A DNA stretch of 64,000 nt. Origin: Finegoldia magna ATCC 53516 (lineage in GTDB: Bacteria; Bacillota; Clostridia; Tissierellales; Peptoniphilaceae). The notes under the pieces were generated by a model. That model ran no database searches, had not been told where the DNA came from, and saw only the letters and a program-made list of their open reading frames with translations. Position 1 is the first letter of the stretch. The number at the start of each line of letters is the position of its first letter. The position numbers and the translations under genes were made by a program. The stretch is from assembly GCF_000159695.1 (NCBI RefSeq), contig NZ_CM000955.1, forward strand, positions 1,342,524-1,406,523, read 5' to 3'. Positions 15,661-24,902 of the stretch are shown piece after piece.

Positions 15661-17648
15661 TGGAAAAGAAAGATAGAATAAAATATTTAGTAGACATACT
15701 AAATAAATACGCTTATCATTATTACACTTTGGATGATCCTTTGATTGAGGACTCAGAGTATGATGTGTTGTATGATGAGCTTGTAAATCTTGAAAAAGAA
15801 ACTGGAATTGTTCTGCCAAATTCTCCGACAAATAGGATTGGTGGAGAAGTTTTATCGGGATTTGAAAAGCATGTGCACTTGAATACGTTGTACAGTTTAG
15901 GAAAAGCACAAAGCAAAGAAGAAGTTAGAAATTGGGTCAATAAAACCATTGAATTTGTAGAAAATTACAATAAAAATCACGTGAACAAATTACCTCAAGT
16001 TGAATTTTATGTTGAATTTAAGTTTGACGGTTTGACAGTAAATTTGACTTATGATGGCGGATATTTAGTGATGGCGACTACAAGAGGTAACGGTACTATC
16101 GGAGAAGTTATTACAAGCCAAGTGAGAACTATCAATTCAATTCCATTGAAAATAAAAGATACAAGATTGATGGAAATTCAGGGTGAAGGAGTAATGCCAC
16201 TTTCTTCATTAGAAAAATACAACCAAACTCATGAACCAAAACTCAAAAATGCGAGAAATGCAGCAGCAGGAGCTCTTAGAAATTTAGATCCAGCTGTCAC
16301 AAGAGAAAGAAACTTGGATGCTTATTTCTACAATGTAAATTATTTGGAAGAAAACGTGCTTGAAACTCAAGAACAAATGATGAAGTTTTTGGGAGATAAT
16401 TATTTCAAATTGTATCCATACGAAAAACACGCAACGTCATTCGAAGAAATTTCAGAGTTTATCGATGAGATTTTTGAATTAAGAAATGAAATCGACGTTT
16501 TAACAGACGGTGTGGTAATTAAAGTAAATGATTTTAAAACCAGAGAAAAATTAGGCTACACTAACAAATTTCCAAGATGGGCAATAGCCTACAAATTTGA
16601 ACCTGAAAGATTTACAACAATTGTAAAAGAAGTTGAATGGAATGTTGGAAGAACTGGAAAAGTAACGCCGACGGCTTTGTTGGAGCCTGTAGAAATTGGA
16701 AATGTAACTGTAAAAAGAGCTACACTTAATAATATTGACGACATTGAAAGAAAACAAGTAAGATTGAATTCAGAAGTTTTCGTTAGAAGGTCAAACGATG
16801 TAATTCCAGAAATAATGGGAGTTGTAAATCCTGACCAAGAAGATACGGAAGAAATTGAAATTCCACATTACTGTCCATATTGTCACAGTGAATTATTTAG
16901 AGATGGAGTTCATATTTTCTGTCCAAATTCAATGAGTTGTACTCCACAATTGGTTAAGAGAATGGTTCATTTTGCAAGTAGAAATGCAATGAATATCGAT
17001 GGATTGAGCGAAAAAACGTTGAAAGTTTTGCTAGAAAAACTAAACATCACATCAATAGAAGAAATCTACGATGTAAAAAAAGAACAGTTGATGCAATTAG
17101 AAGGCTTTAAAGAAAAGAAGAGCCAAAATCTTATAAATGCAATTGAAAAGAGTAAAAATGTTGATTTGGCTAATTTCATTTTTGCACTTGGAATTCCTGA
17201 AATTGGAGAGAAAACAAGCTTTGAATTAGCACAAAAATATAAAAGCTTTGATAATTTGAGAGAAGCGAAGTTTGACGAATTAATTCAAATCGAGGATATT
17301 GGAAATGTTATTGCAGAAGAAATCGTAGAATTTTTCCATGACGAAACTATTTCTCATTCTATAGATTCACTTCTATCAAAAGGAATTAAAATTAAAAACC
17401 CTGAAAATATTGAAAAGAAATTGGATAATTTAACTTTTGTTTTGACAGGAAGTTTGGTGAATTATTCTAGAAAAGAACTTACAGATAAGTTATCGAATTT
17501 GGGAGCAAAAGTTTCATCTTCTGTGTCCAAAAACACTGATTACGTGGTATACGGCGAAAAAGCTGGATCCAAACTTACAAAAGCGAAGGATTTGGGTGTA
17601 AAATTAATGACAGAAGATGAATTGAATTCATTCTTAGACAACTTATAA
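15660..17648 (+). CDS. ligA: NAD-dependent DNA ligase LigA
   Basis: A 662-residue NAD+-dependent ligase. The adenylated lysine is in the KFDG motif (Lys121). The OB fold follows, then a four-cysteine zinc finger (CPYC...CPNSMSC), helix-hairpin-helix repeats (including LEGFKEKKSQNL and IPEIGEKTSFEL) and a C-terminal BRCT domain (from about 590, LTGSLVNYSRKEL). All modules are present in the normal order and the length is typical. It is translationally coupled to pcrA. Confidence 0.97.
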   Translation: MEKKDRIKYLVDILNKYAYHYYTLDDPLIEDSEYDVLYDELVNLEKETGIVLPNSPTNRIGGEVLSGFEKHVHLNTLYSLGKAQSKEEVRNWVNKTIEFVENYNKNHVNKLPQVEFYVEFKFDGLTVNLTYDGGYLVMATTRGNGTIGEVITSQVRTINSIPLKIKDTRLMEIQGEGVMPLSSLEKYNQTHEPKLKNARNAAAGALRNLDPAVTRERNLDAYFYNVNYLEENVLETQEQMMKFLGDNYFKLYPYEKHATSFEEISEFIDEIFELRNEIDVLTDGVVIKVNDFKTREKLGYTNKFPRWAIAYKFEPERFTTIVKEVEWNVGRTGKVTPTALLEPVEIGNVTVKRATLNNIDDIERKQVRLNSEVFVRRSNDVIPEIMGVVNPDQEDTEEIEIPHYCPYCHSELFRDGVHIFCPNSMSCTPQLVKRMVHFASRNAMNIDGLSEKTLKVLLEKLNITSIEEIYDVKKEQLMQLEGFKEKKSQNLINAIEKSKNVDLANFIFALGIPEIGEKTSFELAQKYKSFDNLREAKFDELIQIEDIGNVIAEEIVEFFHDETISHSIDSLLSKGIKIKNPENIEKKLDNLTFVLTGSLVNYSRKELTDKLSNLGAKVSSSVSKNTDYVVYGEKAGSKLTKAKDLGVKLMTEDELNSFLDNL

Positions 17649-17698
17649 ATTTAATTTATTTATGATAAAATTTAATCATGAATTAAAAAGGAGTTAGT

Positions 17699-17980
17699 AT
17701 GATTAATCGAGATGAAGTAGTGAAAATCTATGATTTGGCTAACCTTGAGTTAACTGAAAACGTGGATGATTTATATGAAAAATACAATACTGTATTGGAT
17801 TTTGCAAGTATGATTATGGAATGTGATACTGAAGGTGTGGAATACATGGAATTCTTGCCACAATATCACAGCATACTTAGAGAAGATACACCAAAAGAAT
17901 CAATTCCAAGAGAAGTTGCATTGAAGAATGCAAAATCTCGTGAGTATGGTTATTTTAAATTGAAGAAAGTGGTGGAATAA
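17699..17980 (+). CDS. gatC: Asp/Glu-tRNA amidotransferase subunit C
   Basis: A 93-residue small subunit that wraps between GatA and GatB and stabilises the GatCAB complex. The family pattern is recognisable in VVKIYDLANLELTE at the N terminus and LREDTPKESIPREVALKNA at the C terminus. It starts after AAAGGAG, and its last base is shared with the gatA start codon. The presence of gatCAB implies Gln-tRNA, and possibly Asn-tRNA, are made by transamidation. Confidence 0.93.
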   Translation: MINRDEVVKIYDLANLELTENVDDLYEKYNTVLDFASMIMECDTEGVEYMEFLPQYHSILREDTPKESIPREVALKNAKSREYGYFKLKKVVE

Positions 17981-19371
17981 TGATAGAAAATCTTAGAAAT
18001 AAATTTGTAGAAAATCCTGAAAGTTTAAGGGACTACTACAATGATTTGGATAAATTAATAGAATCAAAAAAAGATTTGAATGTGTTCATAACTTACGACA
18101 AATCATTCGTTGACCAACAAGTTGAAAAGCTAATTGAAAAAGCAAACAACAACGAAAATTTGGGAAAAATGTTCGGTATTGCAGTAAGCGTTAAGGACAA
18201 CATCAATGTAAAAGATTTGAAGATGACTTGTGGATCAAAGATGTTAGAGGATTATGTTTCAATTTATGACGCCACTGTAATCAAAAAATTAAAAGAAGAA
18301 GACTGCGTTATAGTTGGAAAAGTTAATATGGATGAATTTGCCATGGGATCTTCTTCTGAAACAAGTTATTTTGGCCCTACAAAAAATCCTGTAGACACAA
18401 AATTAATCCCAGGAGGTTCTTCATCAGGATCAGCTGCTAGTATCAAAGCTGAAATGGCTGTTGTAAGTTTGGGAACTGACACAGGTGGATCTAGTAGACA
18501 ACCAGCATCTAGTTGTAATGTCGTTGGATTTATGCCAACGTATGGTTCGATTTCTAGATTCGGAGTTCAATCAATGGCAAATACTTTGGATGAAGTTGGT
18601 ATATTATCAAATTCTGTTGAAGATATAATGGATACTTACAATGTAATTGCAGGTCACGATGACAATGATATGACTACAATTCAATCTGAAGTAAATGTTC
18701 AAAAGAAAGATTATGATTTTAAAGGCAAGAAGATTGCCGTTGTTGATTTGAAAAAATACAGCAATGATGAGACAGTTATCAAAGAATACAAAGAAATATT
18801 AGAAATTCTTAAAAATATGGGAGCAGATTTAGTAGAAATCGACTTCGAATATTTGAAATACGCAAATGCTTTATACAACGTAATCGTAACTAGTGAAGTG
18901 TCATCTAATATGTCAAGATTTGATGGAATTAGATATGGATATTTGACAGATGATTATGAAAATACAAGAGATTTGTTCGTTAAGGTTAGAAGCGAAGGAT
19001 TTGGCGAAGAAGTTAAGAGAAGAATTGCTATGGGAACTTTTTATCTAGCAAGTTCCAACGACCAAAAAGTCTACAAACAAGGTTTAAAAGTTAGAAATCT
19101 ACTTTCACAAGAATTCAAAAATATTTTCAAAGATTTTGATTTGATTGCTACACCTACAATGACAAGCTTACCTTATGAATTAGACAGCAGGAAAGACGAT
19201 CCATTGGCTGTGTATGATTCAGGTATTTTCAATGTAATTGTAAACTTGAGTGGATTGTGTGCTATTTCAATTCCTTACAAATCAGGAATATCAACTAGTT
19301 TGCAACTAATTGCAAATAGTCACGACGAAGAAAATTTATTGAATGCAGCTTTAGCGTTTGAAAGGAGATAG
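17980..19371 (+). CDS. gatA: Asp/Glu-tRNA amidotransferase subunit A
   Basis: A 463-residue amidase-signature enzyme that releases ammonia from glutamine for GatB. The Ser-cisSer-Lys triad is visible: Lys in VSVKDNINV, cis-Ser in PGGSSSGSAA and nucleophilic Ser in GTDTGGSSRQPAS. It lies between gatC (one-base overlap) and gatB (one-base gap). The length is slightly short of the usual 480-490 residues, but all motifs are intact. Confidence 0.95.
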   Translation: MIENLRNKFVENPESLRDYYNDLDKLIESKKDLNVFITYDKSFVDQQVEKLIEKANNNENLGKMFGIAVSVKDNINVKDLKMTCGSKMLEDYVSIYDATVIKKLKEEDCVIVGKVNMDEFAMGSSSETSYFGPTKNPVDTKLIPGGSSSGSAASIKAEMAVVSLGTDTGGSSRQPASSCNVVGFMPTYGSISRFGVQSMANTLDEVGILSNSVEDIMDTYNVIAGHDDNDMTTIQSEVNVQKKDYDFKGKKIAVVDLKKYSNDETVIKEYKEILEILKNMGADLVEIDFEYLKYANALYNVIVTSEVSSNMSRFDGIRYGYLTDDYENTRDLFVKVRSEGFGEEVKRRIAMGTFYLASSNDQKVYKQGLKVRNLLSQEFKNIFKDFDLIATPTMTSLPYELDSRKDDPLAVYDSGIFNVIVNLSGLCAISIPYKSGISTSLQLIANSHDEENLLNAALAFERR

Positions 19372-19372
19372 C

Positions 19373-20794
19373 ATGAACTTAAAAACACTTATAGGATTGG
19401 AAATTCACGTTGAATTATCAACTAAAACTAAAATGTTTTGTGGTTGTAAGAATGAATTTGGACAAGTTCCAAACACAAATGTCTGCCCAATTTGTTTAGG
19501 TCATCCTGGAGCACTTCCTCACATGAACAAAGAAGCTTTAAGATACGCTATCATGGCAGGACTTGCTTTTGATTGTGACATTGCTAATGAATTCAAGATG
19601 GACAGAAAGAAATACTTCTACCCAGATTTGGTTAAAGGATATCAAATCACACAAGAAGATCAACCACTTTGTACAAATGGTTATATAGAATTAAAATCAT
19701 CAACTAAAGGTAAAAAAGTTAGAATTAGAAGAATTCACATAGAAGAAGATACAGGTAAATCAATTCACAACGAAAGTGGAAACACTTTAATGGATTATAA
19801 CAGAGCGGGAGTTCCACTAATTGAAATAGTTAGTGAACCAGATATGAGCACTCCTGATGAAGCGAGAGAATTCTTAGAAACTTTAAGAGAAAGAATCAAA
19901 TATTTGAAAATATCAGATGTTAAGATGAGCGAAGGATCGTTGAGATGCGATGTTAATATCAATGTTTACGATGAAGATTCTGATTTTAAAACTAAAATTT
20001 CTGAAATTAAGAACTTAAACTCATTCAAATCAGTTTCAAAAGCTTTGGTTTACGAACAAGAAAGACACATCCAATTGGCTAAGGAAAATAAAATTGGTGA
20101 AAAAGAAACTAGAAGATGGGATGAGGACACTCAAACTACAATAGTAATGAGACACAAAGAAGAAGGAAATGATTACAGATTCTCAGTTGAAGGAGATATT
20201 CCTAAAACTTATGTGGAACAATCTTATATCGAAGAAATCAAAAATAATTTGCCAGAACTTCCACAAATGCGTAAAGAAAGATTCATGAACGAATACAAGA
20301 TTGATGAATACGATGCTGATATTTTAACAAGAAACGGATATTTGGCTGACTACTATGAAAAAGTTGTAGAAATTTCAAATGATCCTGTTCAATCTTCAAA
20401 TTGGTTATTGGGAGATGTTCTACGTCAAGTAAACGAAAATGAAATTGAAGTAGAAGAAATGAATATATCTGCTGAGAATTTGGCAAAATTGATTAAACTT
20501 TCTTCCGCTAAGAAAATAAATAATCAAACTGCAAAAAAAGTTTTGAGGGAAATGTTCAACGAAAACTTTGACCCAGAAGTTTATGTCAAAGAAAAAGGAT
20601 TATTACAAGTTGATGACGATAATTTACTACAACAAATAGTGGATGAAGTGGTAGCCGAAAATCCAGAATCCATCGAAAGTATTAGAAATGGTAAAGATCG
20701 TGCGATAGGTTTCTTGGTTGGCCAATGTATGAAAAAATCAAAAGGTAAAGGAAATCCTCAAAAGTTCAACGAATTAATTAAAGAGAAAATCTAA
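19373..20794 (+). CDS. gatB: Asp/Glu-tRNA amidotransferase subunit B
   Basis: A 473-residue kinase-amidotransferase subunit that activates and amidates misacylated Glu- or Asp-tRNA. It has the start GLEIHVEL, the zinc-site cysteines MFCGCKN and CPICLGHPGALP, the YFYPDLVKGYQITQ motif and a C-terminal YqeY-like helical domain. I take the start at ATG 19373, preceded by AAAGGAG. An in-frame ATG 15 bp upstream would sit inside that ribosome site. Its stop overlaps the next gene by one base. Confidence 0.96.
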   Translation: MNLKTLIGLEIHVELSTKTKMFCGCKNEFGQVPNTNVCPICLGHPGALPHMNKEALRYAIMAGLAFDCDIANEFKMDRKKYFYPDLVKGYQITQEDQPLCTNGYIELKSSTKGKKVRIRRIHIEEDTGKSIHNESGNTLMDYNRAGVPLIEIVSEPDMSTPDEAREFLETLRERIKYLKISDVKMSEGSLRCDVNINVYDEDSDFKTKISEIKNLNSFKSVSKALVYEQERHIQLAKENKIGEKETRRWDEDTQTTIVMRHKEEGNDYRFSVEGDIPKTYVEQSYIEEIKNNLPELPQMRKERFMNEYKIDEYDADILTRNGYLADYYEKVVEISNDPVQSSNWLLGDVLRQVNENEIEVEEMNISAENLAKLIKLSSAKKINNQTAKKVLREMFNENFDPEVYVKEKGLLQVDDDNLLQQIVDEVVAENPESIESIRNGKDRAIGFLVGQCMKKSKGKGNPQKFNELIKEKI

Positions 20795-21396
20795 TGAAAA
20801 AAATATATTTATCTACAGGAAATAAAGGAAAAATTTCTGAAATAAAAGAAATTCTTTCTGATTTGAATTATGATGTGTATTCCAAATCTGAATTGGGTAT
20901 AAATGAAGATGCAGTAGAAGATGCAGAAACTTTGGAAGGCAATTCACTTATCAAAGCTAAATTTCTAAAAAAATATACAGACGATATTGTAATGAGTGAT
21001 GACACAGGACTATTTGTAAATTCTTTAGCTGGAAGACCTGGCGTATATTCTGCAAGATTTGCTGGAGATGAATGCGATGATACTAAAAATCGTCAAAAAC
21101 TTTTATCTGAATTGAAAGATAAAGAAGATAGAAGTGCTTATTTTGAAACTGTAATTACGATTATAGATTCAAATGATGAAATTCATCAAGCTAAAGGCAG
21201 AGTAAATGGCAAGATTTTACTAGAAGAGTGTGGGGAACATGGTTTCGGATACGATAGTATTTTCATGCCAGATGGTTACGATAAAAGTTTTGCACAAATG
21301 GAAGATTGTGAGAAAAACAAAATTAGTCACAGAAAAAGAGCTTTGGAAAACGCCAAAATCATTTTGAAAGGTTTAAATGAAAGTAGCAATAATTAG
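20794..21396 (+). CDS. rdgB: XTP/dITP pyrophosphatase (Ham1/RdgB)
   Basis: A 200-residue house-cleaning nucleotidase that removes XTP and dITP from the nucleotide pool. Family motifs: STGNKGKISEIKEIL at the N terminus, SDDTGLFVNSLAGRPGVYSA in the middle, HGFGYDSIF and ISHRKRAL near the end. It is coupled to gatB by a one-base overlap and overlaps the following phosphoesterase by 20 bp. Rph or a glutamate racemase is often adjacent in other Firmicutes; neither is here. Confidence 0.95.
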   Translation: MKKIYLSTGNKGKISEIKEILSDLNYDVYSKSELGINEDAVEDAETLEGNSLIKAKFLKKYTDDIVMSDDTGLFVNSLAGRPGVYSARFAGDECDDTKNRQKLLSELKDKEDRSAYFETVITIIDSNDEIHQAKGRVNGKILLEECGEHGFGYDSIFMPDGYDKSFAQMEDCEKNKISHRKRALENAKIILKGLNESSNN

Positions 21397-21841
21397 TGAT
21401 ACACATAACAAAATCGCAAAAGTTTATGACTATTTATTTGATAAAGAAATTGACATCATCGTTCACTTAGGAGATGTGTGCGATGATGCAATTTTACTTG
21501 AAGAATTATTAAAAGTAGAAGTCATTTATGTAAAAGGAAATAACGATTTTTATGTTGCTGGTGGTGAATATGACAAGGTTATTAGGATTTCTGATAAAAA
21601 TATTTTCATAACACACGGCCACAAGTACAATGTATCTTCCGGAGTGACAAGATTAGTCGAAAAAAGCAAATCATTAAATTGCCAAATGTGTTTGTATGGA
21701 CATACTCACAGGTATTTTAATGAAAAAATTGATGGCGTTTGGGTTATCAATCCAGGATCTGTAACTTATCCAAGAGATGGTCAAGCTGGATTTGTAATAT
21801 ACGATACAAAAAAAGAACAAATAGAAAGGATACTTTTATGA
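21377..21841 (+). CDS. YfcE/MJ0936-type metallophosphoesterase
   Basis: A 154-residue calcineurin-like phosphoesterase with the full metal-ligand set: ISDTHNK, VHLGDVCDD, GNNDF, THGHKY and YGHTH. Relatives hydrolyse phosphodiesters such as bis-pNPP in vitro; the natural substrate is not known. It overlaps rdgB by 20 bp, the same rdgB-phosphoesterase order seen in many clostridia, and overlaps the folD start by 4 bp. Confidence 0.92.
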   Translation: MKVAIISDTHNKIAKVYDYLFDKEIDIIVHLGDVCDDAILLEELLKVEVIYVKGNNDFYVAGGEYDKVIRISDKNIFITHGHKYNVSSGVTRLVEKSKSLNCQMCLYGHTHRYFNEKIDGVWVINPGSVTYPRDGQAGFVIYDTKKEQIERILL

Positions 21842-22641
21842 ACGTTTTAGACATTAAAGAACTTAGAGAAGATTTAGGTAAAAGAATTATCGATGGTGTA
21901 AAAAAATTAGGCAGAGAAGTTAAGGTTGCAACTGTAAGAGTTGGAGAAAATGCAGGAGATATTTCTTACGAAAAAGCTGTAAAAAACAACTGCGCTAAGT
22001 TGAACATAACTTGTGATCAAATAGTTTTAGAAGAAGGAGAAAATGAAAAATTAATCCAAACTATAAAAGAACTAAATGAAACACACGACGGTATATTGAT
22101 GTTTAGACCATTAAAAGATAAAAAATTGGAAAAAGAAATTCAATATATAATCTCACCAGAAAAAGATATCGATGCAATGGGAATGGTTAACTTAGGAAAA
22201 GTCTTGGCAGCAGAAGAAGACGCTTATTATCCAGCTACAGCAAGAGCTGTTGTTGAAATAGTTAAATACTACAATTTTGATGTTAAAAACGTGGTAATCG
22301 TAAACAGATCACTTGTTTTAGGAAAGCCACTTTTCAATATGCTTATAAAAGAAAACAAAACTGTTACAATGTGCCACTCTAGAACAGAAGACATCAAATC
22401 ATTTACTAAAAATGCTGATTTGGTTGTAACTGCAGTTGGAAAAGCTAAAATGTTTGATGATTCTTACTTTACTGAAGATTCTTATGTAGTAGATGTTGGA
22501 GTTAGCTTGGATGAAAACGGAAAATTATCAGGCGATGTTAATCCAGAAGTTAACGTAAAAGTATTGGCAAATAGCGTTGGTAAAATCACAACAAGAGTAC
22601 TATTGTTGCAAATGGTTGAAGGCGCTTTGAATAGACAATAA
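21838..22641 (+). CDS. folD: FolD-like methylene-THF dehydrogenase/cyclohydrolase
   Basis: A 267-residue protein. I start it at ATG 21838 after GAAAGGA, which overlaps the upstream gene by 4 bp. The fold order is that of FolD: an N-terminal catalytic half and an NAD(P)-binding half (VVIVNRSLVLGKPL, LVVTAVGKAKM, VVDVGV). Several usual active-site motifs are altered. The QLPLP loop is FRPLK, the YxxxK site reads SYEKAVKNNC, and DVDGF is DIDAM. FRPL-type variants exist in clostridial FolD-like proteins, so this is a divergent subfamily rather than a broken gene. A terminator follows. Confidence 0.82.
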   Translation: MNVLDIKELREDLGKRIIDGVKKLGREVKVATVRVGENAGDISYEKAVKNNCAKLNITCDQIVLEEGENEKLIQTIKELNETHDGILMFRPLKDKKLEKEIQYIISPEKDIDAMGMVNLGKVLAAEEDAYYPATARAVVEIVKYYNFDVKNVVIVNRSLVLGKPLFNMLIKENKTVTMCHSRTEDIKSFTKNADLVVTAVGKAKMFDDSYFTEDSYVVDVGVSLDENGKLSGDVNPEVNVKVLANSVGKITTRVLLLQMVEGALNRQ

Positions 22642-22655
22642 TTTTTATTTCAAAG

Positions 22656-22688
22656 ACCTCTTTATCTTAATTGATGAAGAGGTTTTTT
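22656..22688 (+). terminator. terminator after folD
   Basis: Stem ACCTCTT/AAGAGGT with a 14-nt loop, then T6. It ends the gatCAB-rdgB-folD run and abuts the next promoter. Confidence 0.8.
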
Positions 22689-22715
22689 GATTGCGATAAA
22701 CTAAAAGTGTATAAT
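22687..22715 (+). promoter_or_regulatory. promoter of the Se/Mo-cofactor maturation operon
   Basis: TTGATT (22687-22692), exactly 17 bp, TATAAT (22710-22715). Transcription would start near 22722, within a few bases of the AGGTGAT ribosome site, so the mRNA leader is extremely short. Confidence 0.8.
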
Positions 22716-22731
22716 AGATTAGGTGATAATT

Positions 22732-23316
22732 TTGAAAATAGGCGCAGTAATAATGGCAAGTGGTTTGTCCAAGAGAATGAAAACTGACAAATTAATGCTA
22801 CAATATAATGATAAATTTATTTTTGAATATATTATTGATTTGGTAGCAAAATCAAACTTTTATGATAGAGTTGTAATTACGAATAATTCTACGATAAAAG
22901 AATATTGCAAAAAAATCAGAATCAAAACGCTTAATAATCCTAACAATGAAAATGGACAAAGCGAATCGATAAAATTAGGAGTCAATTATTTCAATGAAAT
23001 GGATGGTATTTGTTTCCTAGTTTCTGACCAGCCGTTATTAACAGAAATTTCAATAGAAAAATTAATTAATTCATTTGAGAAAGATAAAATTTGTCAACTG
23101 AAGTTCAAGGACAAAGTAGGAAATCCCGTAATTTTTTCAAAGAAGTTTTTTAATCAATTATTATCACTGAAATACGACGAAAAAGGTTCAATAGTTAAGA
23201 ACAAGAATTTGAATGATGTAAAATATGTAGACGCAGATTTCGAAAGAGAACTAATGGATATAGATACAAACGATGATTATGAAAGGATAGTAAATGCAGA
23301 AAATTTGTTTGATTAG
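22732..23316 (+). CDS. MocA-like molybdenum cofactor nucleotidyltransferase
   Basis: A 194-residue NTP-transferase fold protein. The nucleotide loop is IMASGLSKRMKTDKL and the metal site lies in FLVSDQPLL. Relatives attach CMP to molybdopterin (MocA) for xanthine-dehydrogenase-type enzymes. I prefer a TTG start at 22732, placed 5 nt after AGGTGAT. An upstream in-frame GTG at 22723 overlaps that site. It is the first gene of a three-gene operon with YqeB and XdhC-like genes, which fixes its likely role. Confidence 0.85.
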   Translation: MKIGAVIMASGLSKRMKTDKLMLQYNDKFIFEYIIDLVAKSNFYDRVVITNNSTIKEYCKKIRIKTLNNPNNENGQSESIKLGVNYFNEMDGICFLVSDQPLLTEISIEKLINSFEKDKICQLKFKDKVGNPVIFSKKFFNQLLSLKYDEKGSIVKNKNLNDVKYVDADFERELMDIDTNDDYERIVNAENLFD

Positions 23317-24106
23317 AGGCGCAGGTGATATCGCAACTGGTACAATTCAAAAACTTGTTCGCGCTGGGTTCAAATGCGTTGTTACTGAAGTTATAAATCC
23401 AAGTAGTATCAGAAGAAAAGTATCGCTTTCTGAGGCAATTTACGAAAAAAAAGCGACTGTTGAAGATATAGAGGCTGTTTTGTGTGAAAACTTGGATGAA
23501 ATTGACGAATACTTAGAACAATACAATCCTGTGATAATAGTAGATCCAAAACTTACGATATTAGATAGGAAGAAATTCGATGTCGTGGTGGATGCTATAT
23601 TAGCGAAGAAAAATACTGGACTTAAAAAAGGTATGGCAGACATCACGATTGGTTTGGGCCCTGGTTTTGAAGCAGGAGTTGATTGCGATATTGTGATTGA
23701 AACGATGAGAGGTCATGATTTGGCAAGAATTATCGAACAAGGATTTGCAAAGAAAAATACAAAAGTTCCAGGAATTATCAATGGATATTCAAATGAAAGA
23801 GTTATATACTCTGATTGTAATGGACAATTTACTCGTATTAAAAATATTTCGGATATTGTTAAAAAAGGAGAAATCATAGCAAAAGTCGGAAATAATTCTA
23901 TAAGAGCGACTTTGGATGGCGTAATAAGAGGAATGATTAGGGATGATTTTGAGGTCACAAAAGGACTTAAAATAATTGATATTGACCCTAGATATGAAGA
24001 GGTAAAAAACTGTTTTACAATTAGCGATAAAGCTAGAGCAATTGGTGGAGCTGTTTTGGAAGCAATTATGATGTTAGAAAACAGGAGAGAAAAGAATGCA
24101 AAATGA
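23294..24106 (+). CDS. yqeB: YqeB, selenium-dependent molybdenum hydroxylase maturation protein
   Basis: A 270-residue protein that matches the EF2563/YqeB family: an N-terminal Rossmann-like RGAGDIATGTIQKLVRAGF, the central DITIGLGPGFEAGVDCD and C-terminal DKARAIGGAVLEAI. The family is found with genes for molybdenum hydroxylases that carry labile selenium and is thought to act in inserting or supplying selenium. It overlaps its neighbours by 23 and 11 bp, so the three genes are translated together. No hydroxylase subunit or selD is in the window. Confidence 0.88.
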   Translation: MQKICLIRGAGDIATGTIQKLVRAGFKCVVTEVINPSSIRRKVSLSEAIYEKKATVEDIEAVLCENLDEIDEYLEQYNPVIIVDPKLTILDRKKFDVVVDAILAKKNTGLKKGMADITIGLGPGFEAGVDCDIVIETMRGHDLARIIEQGFAKKNTKVPGIINGYSNERVIYSDCNGQFTRIKNISDIVKKGEIIAKVGNNSIRATLDGVIRGMIRDDFEVTKGLKIIDIDPRYEEVKNCFTISDKARAIGGAVLEAIMMLENRREKNAK

Positions 24107-24866
24107 TGTTTTGTTAGAAATGTACAAATCTTTGGAAGACGGATATAAATGTATGATGGTAACATTGTTTAAAAATAGAGGTTCAGTTCCTGGTAAACAA
24201 GGAAATATTATGGCTGTTCGTGAGGATGGAAAAACTTTCGGAACTGTAGGCGGTGGTGCTATCGAACACCAAGTAATCAAAGATTCCATTGAAAACTTAA
24301 AAAAAGATAGTGACTTCGAATTTGATTATGTTCTGAATGAGGGAGAGAAGGTTAGTATGAGTTGTGGAGGTAGAGCTAGTGGTTTTGGTAAAGTGTTTTT
24401 CCCAAAACCAACGTTGATTATTTTCGGAGCAGGACATTGTTCGCAAAAACTAGCTAGAATTGCAACTTTAACTAATTTTGAAGTAGTAGTTGTAGATGAT
24501 AGGGATGAGTTCATTTACAATGAAGATTTTTCTAATATTAAAAAATATATCAATAAAGAAATCGAGGATTCTATAGATGATTTGAGATTTACCCCTGATA
24601 CTTTTATAATATCTGCAACTAGAGATCATAAACACGATGAAGAAGTTGCTTTTAATATTTTGTACAAACCTCATAAATACTTCGGAATGTTAGGCTCAAA
24701 GAAAAAAGCAGAAACTTTAAAACGAAACTTGGTAGAAAGAAATGTAGACAAAAACTTAGTCGACAGTATTAATGTTCCCGTAGGACTTGATATTGATGAT
24801 GGATCTGTAGAAGAAATAGCTATTTCGATAATGTCTCAAATTCTGAAAGTGAAAAACGGCAAATAA
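24096..24866 (+). CDS. XdhC/CoxI family molybdenum-enzyme maturation factor
   Basis: A 256-residue protein with the XdhC/CoxI N-terminal domain (VTLFKNRGSVPGKQG, GTVGGGAIEH, MSCGGRASGF) and a C-terminal Rossmann domain (IIFGAGHCSQKLARIA, YFGMLGSKKKAETL). XdhC proteins bind the molybdenum cofactor and help its sulfuration and insertion. Together with MocA-like and YqeB genes it forms the accessory set for a selenium-dependent molybdenum hydroxylase that must be encoded elsewhere. A terminator follows directly. Confidence 0.9.
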   Translation: MQNDVLLEMYKSLEDGYKCMMVTLFKNRGSVPGKQGNIMAVREDGKTFGTVGGGAIEHQVIKDSIENLKKDSDFEFDYVLNEGEKVSMSCGGRASGFGKVFFPKPTLIIFGAGHCSQKLARIATLTNFEVVVVDDRDEFIYNEDFSNIKKYINKEIEDSIDDLRFTPDTFIISATRDHKHDEEVAFNILYKPHKYFGMLGSKKKAETLKRNLVERNVDKNLVDSINVPVGLDIDDGSVEEIAISIMSQILKVKNGK

Positions 24867-24870
24867 ATTG

Positions 24871-24897
24871 AGCATGACTAAAAAGTCATGCTTTTTT
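24871..24897 (+). terminator. terminator after xdhC-like gene
   Basis: A perfect 9-bp stem AGCATGACT/AGTCATGCT with AAAA loop, then T6. It lies between convergent genes. On the minus strand the hairpin has no T run, so it mainly serves the plus strand. Confidence 0.9.
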
Positions 24898-24902
24898 ACT
24901 TG

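Noticed and set aside
22656..22731. Riboswitch or T-box leader before the mocA-like operon
   Set aside because: The promoter leaves almost no 5' leader, and the hairpin there is the folD terminator.
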